NCBI GenBank assembly: GCA_001969505.1
Contig: LSSK01001696.1
Location: forward strand, 1-44,209
DNA from: Zancudomyces culisetae
Lineage: Eukaryota > Kickxellomycota > Harpellomycetes > Harpellales > Legeriomycetaceae
Direction of reading: 5' to 3'
DNA length: 44,209 nucleotides
Part shown: piece after piece, positions 10,386 through 20,154 of the stretch
Position numbering within the stretch: position 1 is the stretch's first letter
Layout of the letters: each line of letters opens with the position of its first letter
The notes under the pieces: model-generated
The model's database searches: none
Seen by the model: the letters and a program-made list of their open reading frames with translations, nothing else
What the model was told of the DNA's origin: nothing
Made by a program: the position numbers and the translations under genes

Positions 10386-10402
10386 AAAAAAATTTTTTTT
10401 TT
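10386..10402. repeat. A7T10 palindromic tract
   Basis: Seven A followed by ten T, with a TATATATA-type string about 10 bp further on the plus strand. Confidence 0.8.
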
Positions 10403-11534
10403 GAAAAATTATATATACCAGCCAAAACGATTCTTTCTAATTTTTGTCGCTATTCGTAAAATGCACGAATTTTCCCTCAAATGTTTTCAGTATGTTTTGT
10501 CTACTTATAAACTCCTCTTCAGAAAACGCTTACAGTTTTTTTTTTTTACATTATCAAACCATTTTTATAATAGTACACTCAGTATGGTCCACTATAATCT
10601 CTCCCTTTTCTCTTTTGGCCTATCTTTTATGTGTATAATGTATAATATTATAATATTGGTGCGTAGTTTTTACTCTCCTCCCCTTCCTTCTCCCCCCCTT
10701 CCCTCCCCATTTCAAAACCACACTCCATTCATCAAACACAAAATAAAACAAAGATAATGACACCCCCCCCTCCTCCGTTCTCATACCCTATACCCTAAAT
10801 TTGATTGCATGACCTTAAAGATAAACAAAAAAAGTTTTTCTTTTCTCCTTCGTACCAAATAAAAAGTCGTGCCACCTAGCCATCACATTCTCCCATAAAT
10901 GGAACAATCTGCCTCATTAGCCATCACAGACCATTCCATTTTTTATCTTGTATAACACAATGTAACATCACGCCAAATGCCCCAGATTCATGTGCAATGT
11001 AAACACACGTGGATAGAAAATGACAACATCATTTTTCAAGCTCGTGATACGAGCTCAAGGATCGCTCTCATCATCCATTCTTGTCGCTACTTTTTTTTCA
11101 TCAGCTTTGTAATTTATTTACTTTTTTTTTGCTCTTTAATTAGCCGATTGAGTGAATTTGGCGGATTTTTTCCGCGATACTCCTCTTAAAGCATTATAAA
11201 CGATATAATTCGAAAAGTCGGAAAAAAAAATTTTATTGTTATGGATGTTTTTTTCTTCAATCTATGTGGGAAAACCTAGTCTTAGTAACGAAACAAATGG
11301 GAGTAAACAGCAAAAAGTGAAATATAAATAAAACTAAGAATTTTCCCGTTCATACTTTCTTTGTTCCGTTTACATTCATTAATTTAGTTTTAACTTGTTT
11401 CAGGTTCAGTTTAATTTTCAGTTTCTGATGCTGATTCTGGTTTTGTTAAATATCTAATACTCAATAAACAGATACAAGCGCGAATATTTTTATCTTTTCA
11501 TCAAATAACTATACAGAGTTTGCACAAAGCAAGA

Positions 11535-13583
11535 ATGATACAAGGTATACGAAAAAATCACCTACCAAGCAAAACTAATATCACTTGGTTACTATCTGTA
11601 TCAAGATCGTATTCGGGAATAACCGGCGCAAAGAGCGTTTATGGGTCATGTGCTACTTCTGTTGCCCCATCCACTGTTTGGAATAAACAAAGAGCAGTCA
11701 ATAGCGTCATTTCCAGAAGTTACTCCCAGGGCCAAAGTGCAGACCAAACTGAAATCCAACAACCCACCAAAGAACAGGTCAAGTATATAACAGAAACCAT
11801 CAAGCTAAATGATAAGAGCTACCTAAAGCACGCAACTCTCGGCCAGTTGCTGCGAAACTCATTTGTATATTCTTGCTGCACTATCCCATGGCTGGTGAAC
11901 AACTCGCTGAAACTTATCGAGTTTACTGAACGCATCCATTTGAGTTGGCTCAGTCACTGGTTTATCAAGAGGACGTTTTTTAAGACATTCTGCGCAGGGG
12001 AAAACGAACGTGAGATTGTGGGCAGCATGAAACGGCTGAAGGGGCTGGGTATCAAATCAATTTTGGACTATTCCGTAGAATCGGATTTGAAAAAAGATGA
12101 TGATGCTGGTAATGGTAAGGCTAAAAGTGAAAATGAAGTCATTGAGGAAGCCAAAAAGGCGATTGACGATCTTGTTCAGGAATATAAAAAGAGCATTGAT
12201 ATGGCAGCGCAGCAACGCGATTCTTTCGTTGCTGTTAAGGTCACTGGGTTGATTACTCCTGATAGTCTGTATAGACTATCCACTTTATACGAACCAGTGT
12301 TGAGGAAGGGATACAACGACCTGGTTATCAAGGCGAGTAATGGAAGTATAAAGAGTGTCAAAGACATAAATGGATTGGAAAAGATTGACCTTACTCAGTT
12401 TAAGACTGGAATCCTAGAAAAACTACCAGGGTATAGCCACAATGCCAGTAGTGTAGATGTACAGAAAATATTTAGTAGTATAGATAAAGATGGCGACGGA
12501 TATATTGATTTTATAGATCTAATGATGGGAATGGGATACTCCAACAAGTTGGTTCGCAATCTTTTCCTAGCACCACCACACTCAAAATCAACCTCGCAAG
12601 CAAAGAAGGACGATGATTCTGGTATTCGCCCACTGGACTTGGAATTTTATGACAATTTGACTGAAAGGCTCAGGGAGATTACAATGTATGGCATTCAAAA
12701 ACGTACCAGGATCATGGCAGACGCAGAACATTCATACTTCCAGCCTACAATAGATCAAGCCGTGTTGGAGGTCTGTGAAAGTGTGAACAAATTTACCAGT
12801 ACCAATGGTAGCAACAATTTCCAGGTTGACCCGATCCTGTACAACACTTATCAGCTGTACACCAAGAGTGGGTTGTACAGATTGAAGACTGATTATATCA
12901 GGTCGGTCAGACAAGGCTGGGCATTTGGTGTCAAGATAGTCAGAGGCGCATACATGGCATTGGAAAACGCCAGGGCTCTTGAACTTGGCTATGAAACACC
13001 AATCAACGAAACCTTGCAAGCTACACATGATAGCTATAACGGAGCTATTGAGTTTTTGTTGGGAAAAATAGCCGAAAGTAAGACAAAGGCCTTGCAAATG
13101 GTGCAAAGCTCTAATGAGGCAAGCAAAGTTATTTCTGTTAACAATCCGGCCATTTTTATTGCTTCACACAACCACAACTCCATAAAATTGGCTATTGATA
13201 GATCGCAGAAATTGGGACTGATAACTAAACATGACTTTTCAGACACTGACAAAAAAAACAAAAATGTAGTAGCTGATTGTTCAAGAACTCTGGGTTTCGG
13301 TCAGTTGTTTGGTATGCAGGATGGAGCTACTAGCTACTTGGCCAATTATATGCTGGCTGCAGAGATTGATGCCACTAGCGGCAACAGTTCACAACTACCC
13401 AAGGCATTCCCTTCAGCCAAATCCCTCCATGTTTACAAATATGTTCCATATGGGCCAATTGCAAAAGTATTACCATATTTGATCCGCAGAGCACAAGAAA
13501 ATTCGGCTGTTTTGGACACAGTCAAAGATGAAGTTAGACAGATCAACAACGAAATCAAATCAAGACTCTTTTTCTCTTCATAA
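11535..13583 (+). CDS. PUT1: mitochondrial proline dehydrogenase with EF-hand insert
   Basis: 682 residues, no introns. It oxidises L-proline to pyrroline-5-carboxylate with FAD and feeds electrons to ubiquinone at the inner mitochondrial membrane. The frame is open from a TTG at 11520, but the first ATG is at 11535 and is used here. The N-terminus (MIQGIRKNHLPSKTNITWLL, then Arg/Ser-rich) looks like a mitochondrial presequence. The PRODH TIM barrel carries the family motifs VRGAYM (residues 469-474, Arg470), IASHNHNS, FGQLFGMQDGAT, YVPYGP (636-641) and RRAQEN (651-656), which bind FAD and substrate. A canonical EF-hand calcium loop, D-K-D-G-D-G-Y-I-D-F-I-D, sits at residues 317-328 inside a long insertion. 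Yeast Put1 has 476 residues, so most of the extra length is this insertion plus the leader. It is convergent with LCB1, 148 bp away. Confidence 0.94.
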   Translation: MIQGIRKNHLPSKTNITWLLSVSRSYSGITGAKSVYGSCATSVAPSTVWNKQRAVNSVISRSYSQGQSADQTEIQQPTKEQVKYITETIKLNDKSYLKHATLGQLLRNSFVYSCCTIPWLVNNSLKLIEFTERIHLSWLSHWFIKRTFFKTFCAGENEREIVGSMKRLKGLGIKSILDYSVESDLKKDDDAGNGKAKSENEVIEEAKKAIDDLVQEYKKSIDMAAQQRDSFVAVKVTGLITPDSLYRLSTLYEPVLRKGYNDLVIKASNGSIKSVKDINGLEKIDLTQFKTGILEKLPGYSHNASSVDVQKIFSSIDKDGDGYIDFIDLMMGMGYSNKLVRNLFLAPPHSKSTSQAKKDDDSGIRPLDLEFYDNLTERLREITMYGIQKRTRIMADAEHSYFQPTIDQAVLEVCESVNKFTSTNGSNNFQVDPILYNTYQLYTKSGLYRLKTDYIRSVRQGWAFGVKIVRGAYMALENARALELGYETPINETLQATHDSYNGAIEFLLGKIAESKTKALQMVQSSNEASKVISVNNPAIFIASHNHNSIKLAIDRSQKLGLITKHDFSDTDKKNKNVVADCSRTLGFGQLFGMQDGATSYLANYMLAAEIDATSGNSSQLPKAFPSAKSLHVYKYVPYGPIAKVLPYLIRRAQENSAVLDTVKDEVRQINNEIKSRLFFSS

Positions 13584-13731
13584 ACCCTCACACCCCTGTT
13601 TCTTTTCTTATAGAATTTTTTGTTTGTTTATTTTCAACAGTTATATTGAATATAGTAATTAAACATAAAAAATAAATTTTAAATATTAAAAACAATCGAA
13701 ACGAAACAATGTCGTTTCCTCCGGAGCTAGC

Positions 13732-15597
13732 CTAATAATTATTGATCAGCTTATTAATAGAGTTTTCTATAGCCTCAACACACTTGATGATTTGATGCTT
13801 AGAATGTCCTGCGGATACAATGATTCTCAAGCTAGGCTCAGGGGCCGGCTCTTTCTCCCGCTCAACCACATAAAGACTACTACAAACAAGAACCTTATAA
13901 GTCGTTTGAATTTCAGAGGCTAGTTGCATCATCACAAGCTCTTCATCTTGCCTAGTCCAAAACTGCTGGGTGCTATTTATCCCTCCATTGCCACCCAGCT
14001 TTTGTACAGCTTGCCTCATACAGTTTGGTGTCAGGTGTACATGGATTATTGGGGAATTATCATCACCCTCAATCTCAATGATACCGCTGTCCCTGTCAGT
14101 AAAATTGTCATTATTGGTGCTAACACTGCTAATACTGCTAACATTACTGTCCTTATTGCGCAGTCTCTTTTCTTCACTGGCATATCCGTTGATCGATTTG
14201 TTGTTATTGTTGTTGATTTCTTCAAGCAATTGCCTCATATACGAGATGTTTTCATTTAATTTTCGTAGTGCTAGGCGCCCATCTCCATCTCTTTCAGCAA
14301 GTCGACTAATTGCATCTGACGCAGTAACAGCCATTATCGCTGGCATTGATGCTGAAAAGACATACCCGAGTCCCGACAACCGTTGATGGCCAATAAGTTC
14401 CTTTGCCGCACAACAGAATCCACCAGAGCCGCCAAATGCCTGCCACAACGAACCCAAAAGGATCTCTACTTCTTTGGTAGCCTCTGCCACACCATCCTTG
14501 CCGTTGCCTTCTTTCTCGCCATAATAATAATCTAAAACACCAGCTCCTCGAGCTCCCAACGCTCCAATACCTGCCGAGTCATCCAGTATTAATCGGTATT
14601 TGTACTTTTTCTTTAGCTCCAAAATCTTGGGCAGATTAACTATCGAGCCTGTATCTGTAAATAACCCCTCTGTAACAATAAATTTTTTTGGAGTTGGTCC
14701 TTTTATCTTTGAGATGTACTTATTTGTTGTTGTCAGTACGTTTTCCAAGTCCTCCATATCATTGTGTTTGTACCAAAATACTTTACTTCGTGATAATTGA
14801 ATACCCTGTTGTAGCACAAAATTTACACCGCTGTCTGCTACTATTACTCCATCTCGCTTGCTAAAGCACGGAATAACCGATAACCCTGTTGCCATTCCCT
14901 GTGAGTATATAATTGCTGCCTCTGCACCCATAAATTCTGCAACTTTTTTTTCCAACTCCATGTGCACGTCCAGTGTTCCATAAAATCCTGGTGGACCGCA
15001 TGCTCCAACTCCATAGTTTCGCAGTGTTTTTACTGCCTTTTCCCTGGCCTTTTCGTTATTGCTCATAAATCCTAAGTAGTCATAGTTGGAAAAGTTATCC
15101 ACCATATCTCCGTTCTTTAACCTCACTTCCACACCGTTTTGTCCATCGATAACTGGAATTGAATCCAAAATGAGCCTTTCTGTCTTGCTAAGACCTGGAA
15201 CAAGTGGTTCGGGTTTCCATTCCTGCACCAGCTCGTCGATTTCCTTTTCAGTTAGTTTGATGTCATTCTGATTCATCTTGTACTTTTGCCGTGACACATA
15301 CCAAACAAAGAAGACCACCAAACAAAGTTCCAAAAACGTTCTAAACGGATCATTTTTGTATGATCCCCTGATGTATCTCATGAACAATCTAAACGGAAAG
15401 CCAATTATCTTGACCAGACTCTTGTAATTAGTCGAGCCCTCTACCCCTGCCGAAGCTGATTCGGATGAACCCGCTGCCCCCCAGTTCTTACCCGCATCCT
15501 GGGTTTGAAACAGGGCTGGATTTTCATCTTCGAGTCCACTACCAAGAACTTCGTTTAGGATTGCTAATGCGATCAGTGCCTTGAAGTTGGTATTCAT
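13732..15597 (-). CDS. LCB1: serine palmitoyltransferase subunit 1 (LCB1)
   Basis: 621 residues in one exon, counted from the ATG at 15597; an upstream in-frame TTG at 15621 is not a likely start. Lcb1 pairs with Lcb2 in the ER to condense serine with palmitoyl-CoA, the first step of sphingolipid synthesis. A membrane segment (LELCLVVFFVWYV) lies near residue 90, preceded by RYIRGSYKNDPFRTF, a strongly conserved Lcb1 block. The aminotransferase-like fold follows. GVGACGPPGFYG contains the cysteine corresponding to human SPTLC1 Cys133, a site of neuropathy mutations. Where Lcb2 carries the PLP-binding lysine this protein reads GSLWQAFGGSGGFC, with no lysine, as expected for the non-catalytic subunit. 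A low-complexity Asn/Ser insertion (about residues 480-530) precedes the C-terminal domain. Confidence 0.95.
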   Translation of the reverse strand: MNTNFKALIALAILNEVLGSGLEDENPALFQTQDAGKNWGAAGSSESASAGVEGSTNYKSLVKIIGFPFRLFMRYIRGSYKNDPFRTFLELCLVVFFVWYVSRQKYKMNQNDIKLTEKEIDELVQEWKPEPLVPGLSKTERLILDSIPVIDGQNGVEVRLKNGDMVDNFSNYDYLGFMSNNEKAREKAVKTLRNYGVGACGPPGFYGTLDVHMELEKKVAEFMGAEAAIIYSQGMATGLSVIPCFSKRDGVIVADSGVNFVLQQGIQLSRSKVFWYKHNDMEDLENVLTTTNKYISKIKGPTPKKFIVTEGLFTDTGSIVNLPKILELKKKYKYRLILDDSAGIGALGARGAGVLDYYYGEKEGNGKDGVAEATKEVEILLGSLWQAFGGSGGFCCAAKELIGHQRLSGLGYVFSASMPAIMAVTASDAISRLAERDGDGRLALRKLNENISYMRQLLEEINNNNNKSINGYASEEKRLRNKDSNVSSISSVSTNNDNFTDRDSGIIEIEGDDNSPIIHVHLTPNCMRQAVQKLGGNGGINSTQQFWTRQDEELVMMQLASEIQTTYKVLVCSSLYVVEREKEPAPEPSLRIIVSAGHSKHQIIKCVEAIENSINKLINNY

Positions 15598-16335
15598 TTG
15601 CCAGATTTTTCCAATTTCCAAGTTTATTTTATTTAATAGTAAAAAGGATACTCAGAAAGCTAGTATATTGTTTTGGATTTGTAAACAACTGGATGTTAGC
15701 AAATTAGAAAAAGTGTGGTGATTGTTACAACTTGCATTAAAAAAAATTTTTGAACTATTTTACTATTTTACTATTGACTATCTTACCATTTCACAATTTC
15801 ACAGACTAGTTTTGATTCGCAAAACGAAAACAACCAAAAATCCCAATAATTTAGGAGGAGAAACAAAGTGATAGCGGGTACCACGGGCATTTAACTACAT
15901 ATTTTCAAAAGATCCTATGACCAATCAGCGTACATCTCACCCACACTCTTAAATTAAGTATAGCGTATTAAAATACAGAAATGGAAATAATGGCAGGCCT
16001 TCAATTAGCTGCTAGCATTGCATTACCGATGTTTGATATTGTCTGCTCTATCCATCTTTGTAACAGCCAAGGGCATTCCACAAACACTCTTTACAAAAAA
16101 AAGAAAAGAAAAGCCAAGACACTAGCAAAACATCCCATTAGTTCTTGCAGCAACAACCCTTTTTTCTACCATGTAGTATTGAGAAAAATAAAATAAACCA
16201 TAGTGGCAAAAACTAGATAAAAACCAAACATAAAAAACGCTAGGTAGTAAAGGTTAGTTCAGTCAACTCAGATGCAGTAAACATCTGCCCTCTCATTTTT
16301 GGTTTCTTTTGTGGGGAAGGGAAGTGGGGCTCTTT
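15598..16335. other. LCB1-glycogenin spacer
   Basis: Upstream region of LCB1 and downstream region of the glycogenin gene. It contains CTATTTTA-type repeats (15755-15810), an A8T5 tract near 15739, and one ATG-initiated 71-codon frame on the plus strand, listed separately. Confidence 0.6.
15981..16196 (+). CDS. hypothetical small protein (71 aa)
   Basis: The frame begins with ATG and reads MEIMAGLQLAASIALPMF, a hydrophobic start, followed by a very basic middle (KKKKRKAK) and a Cys/Asn-rich end. It lies on the opposite strand to both flanking genes. A signal-peptide-plus-basic-peptide reading is possible. There is no recognised domain and the length is within what chance allows in such DNA. 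Confidence 0.22.
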   Translation: MEIMAGLQLAASIALPMFDIVCSIHLCNSQGHSTNTLYKKKKRKAKTLAKHPISSCSNNPFFYHVVLRKIK

Positions 16336-19300
16336 TCACATAAAATTTTTACTTAGGTCGAAGCTTTGTATTTCATCCAAAAATCCTTTATTTTTGTTTT
16401 TGTTAACATCGCTTTGTACACTCAAAGTACCATTTGTTCCACCTTTCCAATTTCCAGATGTGTCTATTCTTAAACTATCGCCGCTTCCACTTCCACTTCC
16501 ATCGTCACCTCCACTCCTACTTCCACTGCTATCTCCACCTTCACCTGCTTTGCCTATTTTTTTTTCACCTCTTGTTGGAGTTCTATGACTTGTACGTACA
16601 TTTGGAATTCCGTTTAGATCCCCAATTGCCTTTGTTTTGAGTTCTAGAATAGTCTCCTCAAATGAATACGGCTTGTCTTGCAATCCAAGCGGCTGTCGTG
16701 ATTGGCGGTACTGAGCAGCCTTTTCACCATTGCTACCATCATTTTTGCCATTTTTACCATTTTTACCATCACTTTGATTATTTACAAACCCATCAGAAGA
16801 CGAGAATGCCTTATTATATCTAGTGTTGCGTTCTGTCAAATACGCTATATGATCATCATTGTTTTTTGCATAATCAAATTGTAACTGTTGAAAAGATGAT
16901 CGTAAATGCTGGTCATCAAAGAATGTGACAGGTGTTGCTATTGGTACTTGCTGAAATCCTGCTACCAGCGGTGTCATTGGAGCCGTAATAGATCTCTTTA
17001 GTCTTGGCTTTTTGAAAAATTCAAAGGCGCTATTTGGCGAGGAAATTGGTGATGAACTTAGTGTTGGTGGTGATATGGGTACTACAGGTGATAAAACGTT
17101 GTACTGTGGTTGTTCATGCTGTGATTGACCTGAGGTGTAAATAGAATGGTAAAGCGCTCCATCTATGGACTGGTCTTCATGTATAGGATATTCTGATTCG
17201 TCGAAAACAGATTCATCGGTGCTAACCACAGACAGAATCGAATTTCGTCGAGAAAGATTTCCAATACCATACAGATCCTCACTATTCCACTGAATTTTGT
17301 AGCTATGGAAACTTTCGAAGTCACTATTATTACCGCTGGCGGTTTGTTTACTATATGTGCTGGTTTGGCGCGCCGAAGGCTTTTTCACGAGTCGCATTTT
17401 ACTTGCTACAGGTGCGGCACCTGTTGGGTCCAAACGCGAATTCTGGTCCAACTGCATACCTAAAAGCCGAGACTGCAGACGAGTGTACAACTGTTCCATA
17501 TTGAACCGAGGGTTATGATCTTCCGAACTGTTTGTGCAGTCGCTAATATTTCCAAAATCCTCACTCATTGTGGGCTGCCTTATCATGTTTCTATCTGGTA
17601 GGTAAGCTTCATTAAATACTGTATCTATTGGTTCAGCTACGCTTGAATGAGGAGCAAACATATCCGCGACAGAATGATGCGGTAGTATATAGTTGTCATG
17701 CACCTGTTCTTTTCCAACAACATCTGCACTTTCCAAAAACGTATCCATGTTCACTACATCTACTATCGAGCTAAGTGTAAACGCATACTTGGACTTGAAA
17801 CCATCCTTCCCATCTGCCTCAACCTCGACTTTGGTTTTAAGCACAACTGCATCCTCCTTGTCCTTCCCAACAATACCTTTGTTTCTAATTATCTCAACCA
17901 TTTGATCTGTTAAAAACACATAGTTTTTTTGATTTTCCTCCACCTCTCGTGCCTTAGCCGCTATAGCATCATACATTTGATCCTGAGTTTCTCCAGCCTG
18001 TGACACTAAAAACAGGTGCCAGTTTCGTAACATTTCGTTCGCTGCGTTCTGCGCTCCTGTCATCAGACTTGCCCCAACCTCCTCACTATCAGTCTCATGA
18101 GACATCCATTGAGATTGTATATTATCTCCGGCGTATCCACGAACCTCTGAACTAGGAATTTTGTCTGGGTACCCACCCCAGTTGTTATCCCAACGTATAT
18201 CTTCGATAGTACCCGTTCCTCGGAGATTAACCGGAGCACTGCCAGGTTTTCTACTCTCTCTTCTGCTTTCAAATGCACTTCTTCTCGCAACACCATCACT
18301 GAGTTCTCTATTCGCTATGTGCTTACTTCTCACCCCTTGAGCATACCCTTCTTTAAGACCCATTTCATAAACTTGTGCCAGGTCCACTACATACTCTTTC
18401 CTTGCATCCGCTCTTTGTGCGAGTTGCCCCATGATTTCTGGATTCAGGCGTTGTTTCTCCTTTAGCTCTTTGCTTTGCCAGAGTTCTACCGGGTTAACTG
18501 ACATCTGAGCTAAAGGCTCTGGTTGAGCAATTACAGTAGGGTGGTACCTTCCTCTGGTGGCCCTTTCTCTAGCCACTCTTTGTACTCCATTTGGTGCTAA
18601 ATAGCCTTTCTCGCCATCATATTCACCATCATATTCACCCTCATTAGTATCTTCAATAAAAAACCCAGCCGCTTTGTATGTAGATTCCTTTTCTTGTGTC
18701 CTGCCTGTGCTATCCCAAAAATCTTCTATATGTATAACTGGGACTTGCCTTTCGCTTTCTTGGACTTTTTCCGCCCCTTGTCCTCCCACCCCGCCCCTAC
18801 TTAACTGGCTCTCTCCACTAGGCGCATCTTTGCTTCCCTCAGGTAACCGATCTCGGCCACTAGCCCAATCAAATGCCGATGTTTTACTACCATAGCTTGG
18901 CGTCTGCTCAGTTCCGTGGCTATCACCCGCTTTTGATCTACCCTGCCAAGAAAAATCAAAATGATGAACTCTATTCTTCGCCCAGCTCCAATCCTTTTCC
19001 CAGTCTGGAATCGCGTCTCTACACTCTAGGCCTCCATCTTTATCAACAACCACTGACCCCTCGTCCTTCACGCCGATTGTCCCTAAGACCTCTCCATGAC
19101 CGCTTTGATTCATCATATCCTCACCTTCTTCACTAATCGGTTCCAGCTTGGGTACACTTTTCATATATTTTTTAGCCTGGTGAATTGTTTTTATTTGGGT
19201 ATATCCTTCTGCGCTGAGTGCCTTTTTCTTACTATACTTTCCTTTCCAGAACTTGTATTCCGAAACAAACTCATCATGAACTGACCACCATAACCTGACC

Positions 19301-20154
19301 CACCCCCACCAAAATTCTGATATCATACCCTCTTTTATCAGCTCCCCCCTTCCATCTTTTCTATTATAATCCCATGGTTTCTTTTGTCCCGCAAAATGTA
19401 CCGCCTTTATTTTGTTCCTGTTTGCCCTAAGTGCAGATTCGTATGCATAAAACGAAGATCCTGTTACGTTGTATACAAACCCCAATCTTGATTTTGTATC
19501 ACCCGACCTGCTCCAGTCGCTAAAATACCTATTAAGCAATCCTTGGTCTGCTCCGTCATAACTTAAGCCATAAAATTGCTCCTGCAGCCTTTTGTTTTCA
19601 TTATCTACCATGTCACATAAGTCGGTGTATGTTTTTTCTCCAGGTGTTAGTACCATTAATCCTGAGTTAAACCAATCAGGCCATCCCAGATCCGGGACAG
19701 CTGCAATTAATCCCCCTGGGCCTTCTCCTTCCTTCAATTTCCTGGAATGCTTATCTAATCCATCAAATATGTTGTCGATATTTCTTATTATGATAAAATC
19801 ACAATCTATATAACAAACCATGTCGTACTCCCCCAAAACATCTGGATTCCATAGCTCTAGTTTGGTGTATGTATCTCTCAGATCTGGCCTACCCAGTCTA
19901 TTCAGTTCAGCTTCATTATTGCTGCTTTTTCTCGTGACCCATTTTACTTTATCAAACGATTTTTCCAATCGCCTTTTAAACTCCTCGGATATTCCATCTT
20001 TTGGTGCTAAACACACAACCTCACATTTGGTCAAGGTTAGTTTTAATGCATGTAGGACCACCAAGGCCCCAGGGACGTAATTGTCATTTGTTACAAGTGT
20101 AACAAATGCGTTTCTACTGGGCTCTCTCCTATTACTTTGTATCGAACCACTCAT
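16336..20154 (-). CDS. GLG1: glycogenin-type glucosyltransferase with giant C-terminal extension
   Basis: 1272 residues in one exon. The N-terminal 280 residues are a GT8 glycogenin domain, which glucosylates itself from UDP-glucose to prime glycogen synthesis in the cytosol. Visible motifs are FVTLVTNDNYVPGALVV at residues 17-33, the metal-binding D-C-D at 117-119 within CYIDCDFIIIRNIDNIF, FNSGLMVLTP, DGADQGLLNRYF and HFAGQKKPWDY. The remaining roughly 990 residues are mostly disordered: charged segments, a WSWAKNRVHHFDFSWQ block, Ser/Asn-rich regions, a GKNGKNGKN repeat and a GSGSGS-rich tail. Animal glycogenins are about 350 and yeast Glg proteins about 380-620 residues, so this is exceptionally long. 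The very C-terminus (FLDEIQSFDLSKNFM) may correspond to the glycogen-synthase-binding tail, but similarity is weak. The gene symbol is by analogy with yeast. Confidence 0.9.
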   Translation of the reverse strand: MSGSIQSNRREPSRNAFVTLVTNDNYVPGALVVLHALKLTLTKCEVVCLAPKDGISEEFKRRLEKSFDKVKWVTRKSSNNEAELNRLGRPDLRDTYTKLELWNPDVLGEYDMVCYIDCDFIIIRNIDNIFDGLDKHSRKLKEGEGPGGLIAAVPDLGWPDWFNSGLMVLTPGEKTYTDLCDMVDNENKRLQEQFYGLSYDGADQGLLNRYFSDWSRSGDTKSRLGFVYNVTGSSFYAYESALRANRNKIKAVHFAGQKKPWDYNRKDGRGELIKEGMISEFWWGWVRLWWSVHDEFVSEYKFWKGKYSKKKALSAEGYTQIKTIHQAKKYMKSVPKLEPISEEGEDMMNQSGHGEVLGTIGVKDEGSVVVDKDGGLECRDAIPDWEKDWSWAKNRVHHFDFSWQGRSKAGDSHGTEQTPSYGSKTSAFDWASGRDRLPEGSKDAPSGESQLSRGGVGGQGAEKVQESERQVPVIHIEDFWDSTGRTQEKESTYKAAGFFIEDTNEGEYDGEYDGEKGYLAPNGVQRVARERATRGRYHPTVIAQPEPLAQMSVNPVELWQSKELKEKQRLNPEIMGQLAQRADARKEYVVDLAQVYEMGLKEGYAQGVRSKHIANRELSDGVARRSAFESRRESRKPGSAPVNLRGTGTIEDIRWDNNWGGYPDKIPSSEVRGYAGDNIQSQWMSHETDSEEVGASLMTGAQNAANEMLRNWHLFLVSQAGETQDQMYDAIAAKAREVEENQKNYVFLTDQMVEIIRNKGIVGKDKEDAVVLKTKVEVEADGKDGFKSKYAFTLSSIVDVVNMDTFLESADVVGKEQVHDNYILPHHSVADMFAPHSSVAEPIDTVFNEAYLPDRNMIRQPTMSEDFGNISDCTNSSEDHNPRFNMEQLYTRLQSRLLGMQLDQNSRLDPTGAAPVASKMRLVKKPSARQTSTYSKQTASGNNSDFESFHSYKIQWNSEDLYGIGNLSRRNSILSVVSTDESVFDESEYPIHEDQSIDGALYHSIYTSGQSQHEQPQYNVLSPVVPISPPTLSSSPISSPNSAFEFFKKPRLKRSITAPMTPLVAGFQQVPIATPVTFFDDQHLRSSFQQLQFDYAKNNDDHIAYLTERNTRYNKAFSSSDGFVNNQSDGKNGKNGKNDGSNGEKAAQYRQSRQPLGLQDKPYSFEETILELKTKAIGDLNGIPNVRTSHRTPTRGEKKIGKAGEGGDSSGSRSGGDDGSGSGSGDSLRIDTSGNWKGGTNGTLSVQSDVNKNKNKGFLDEIQSFDLSKNFM

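Larger units (their letters stand above)
9915..11534. other. TAF1-PUT1 spacer, simple-sequence rich
   Basis: I see no gene. Just past the TAF1 stop is a TTTTGCTTTCG-like pyrimidine run and an AATAAACAATA string that could serve 3' processing. Further on are a GGGAAAA repeat (10297-10332), an A7T10 tract (10386-10402), C-rich runs near 10680-10770 and several T8-T10 runs. Open frames here are composed of low-complexity codons and are not supported as genes. Confidence 0.6.

Noticed and set aside
10401-10757. 118-codon ORF in the TAF1-PUT1 spacer
   Set aside because: Low-complexity Phe/Ser/Pro codons from T- and C-rich runs; no ATG context or domain.
11520-11534. Upstream start of PUT1 at TTG
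   Set aside because: Nuclear fungal genes start at ATG; the first in-frame ATG at 11535 begins a plausible mitochondrial presequence.
15598-15621. Longer LCB1 N-terminus from TTG at 15621
   Set aside because: Non-ATG start; ATG at 15597 is the first proper start.
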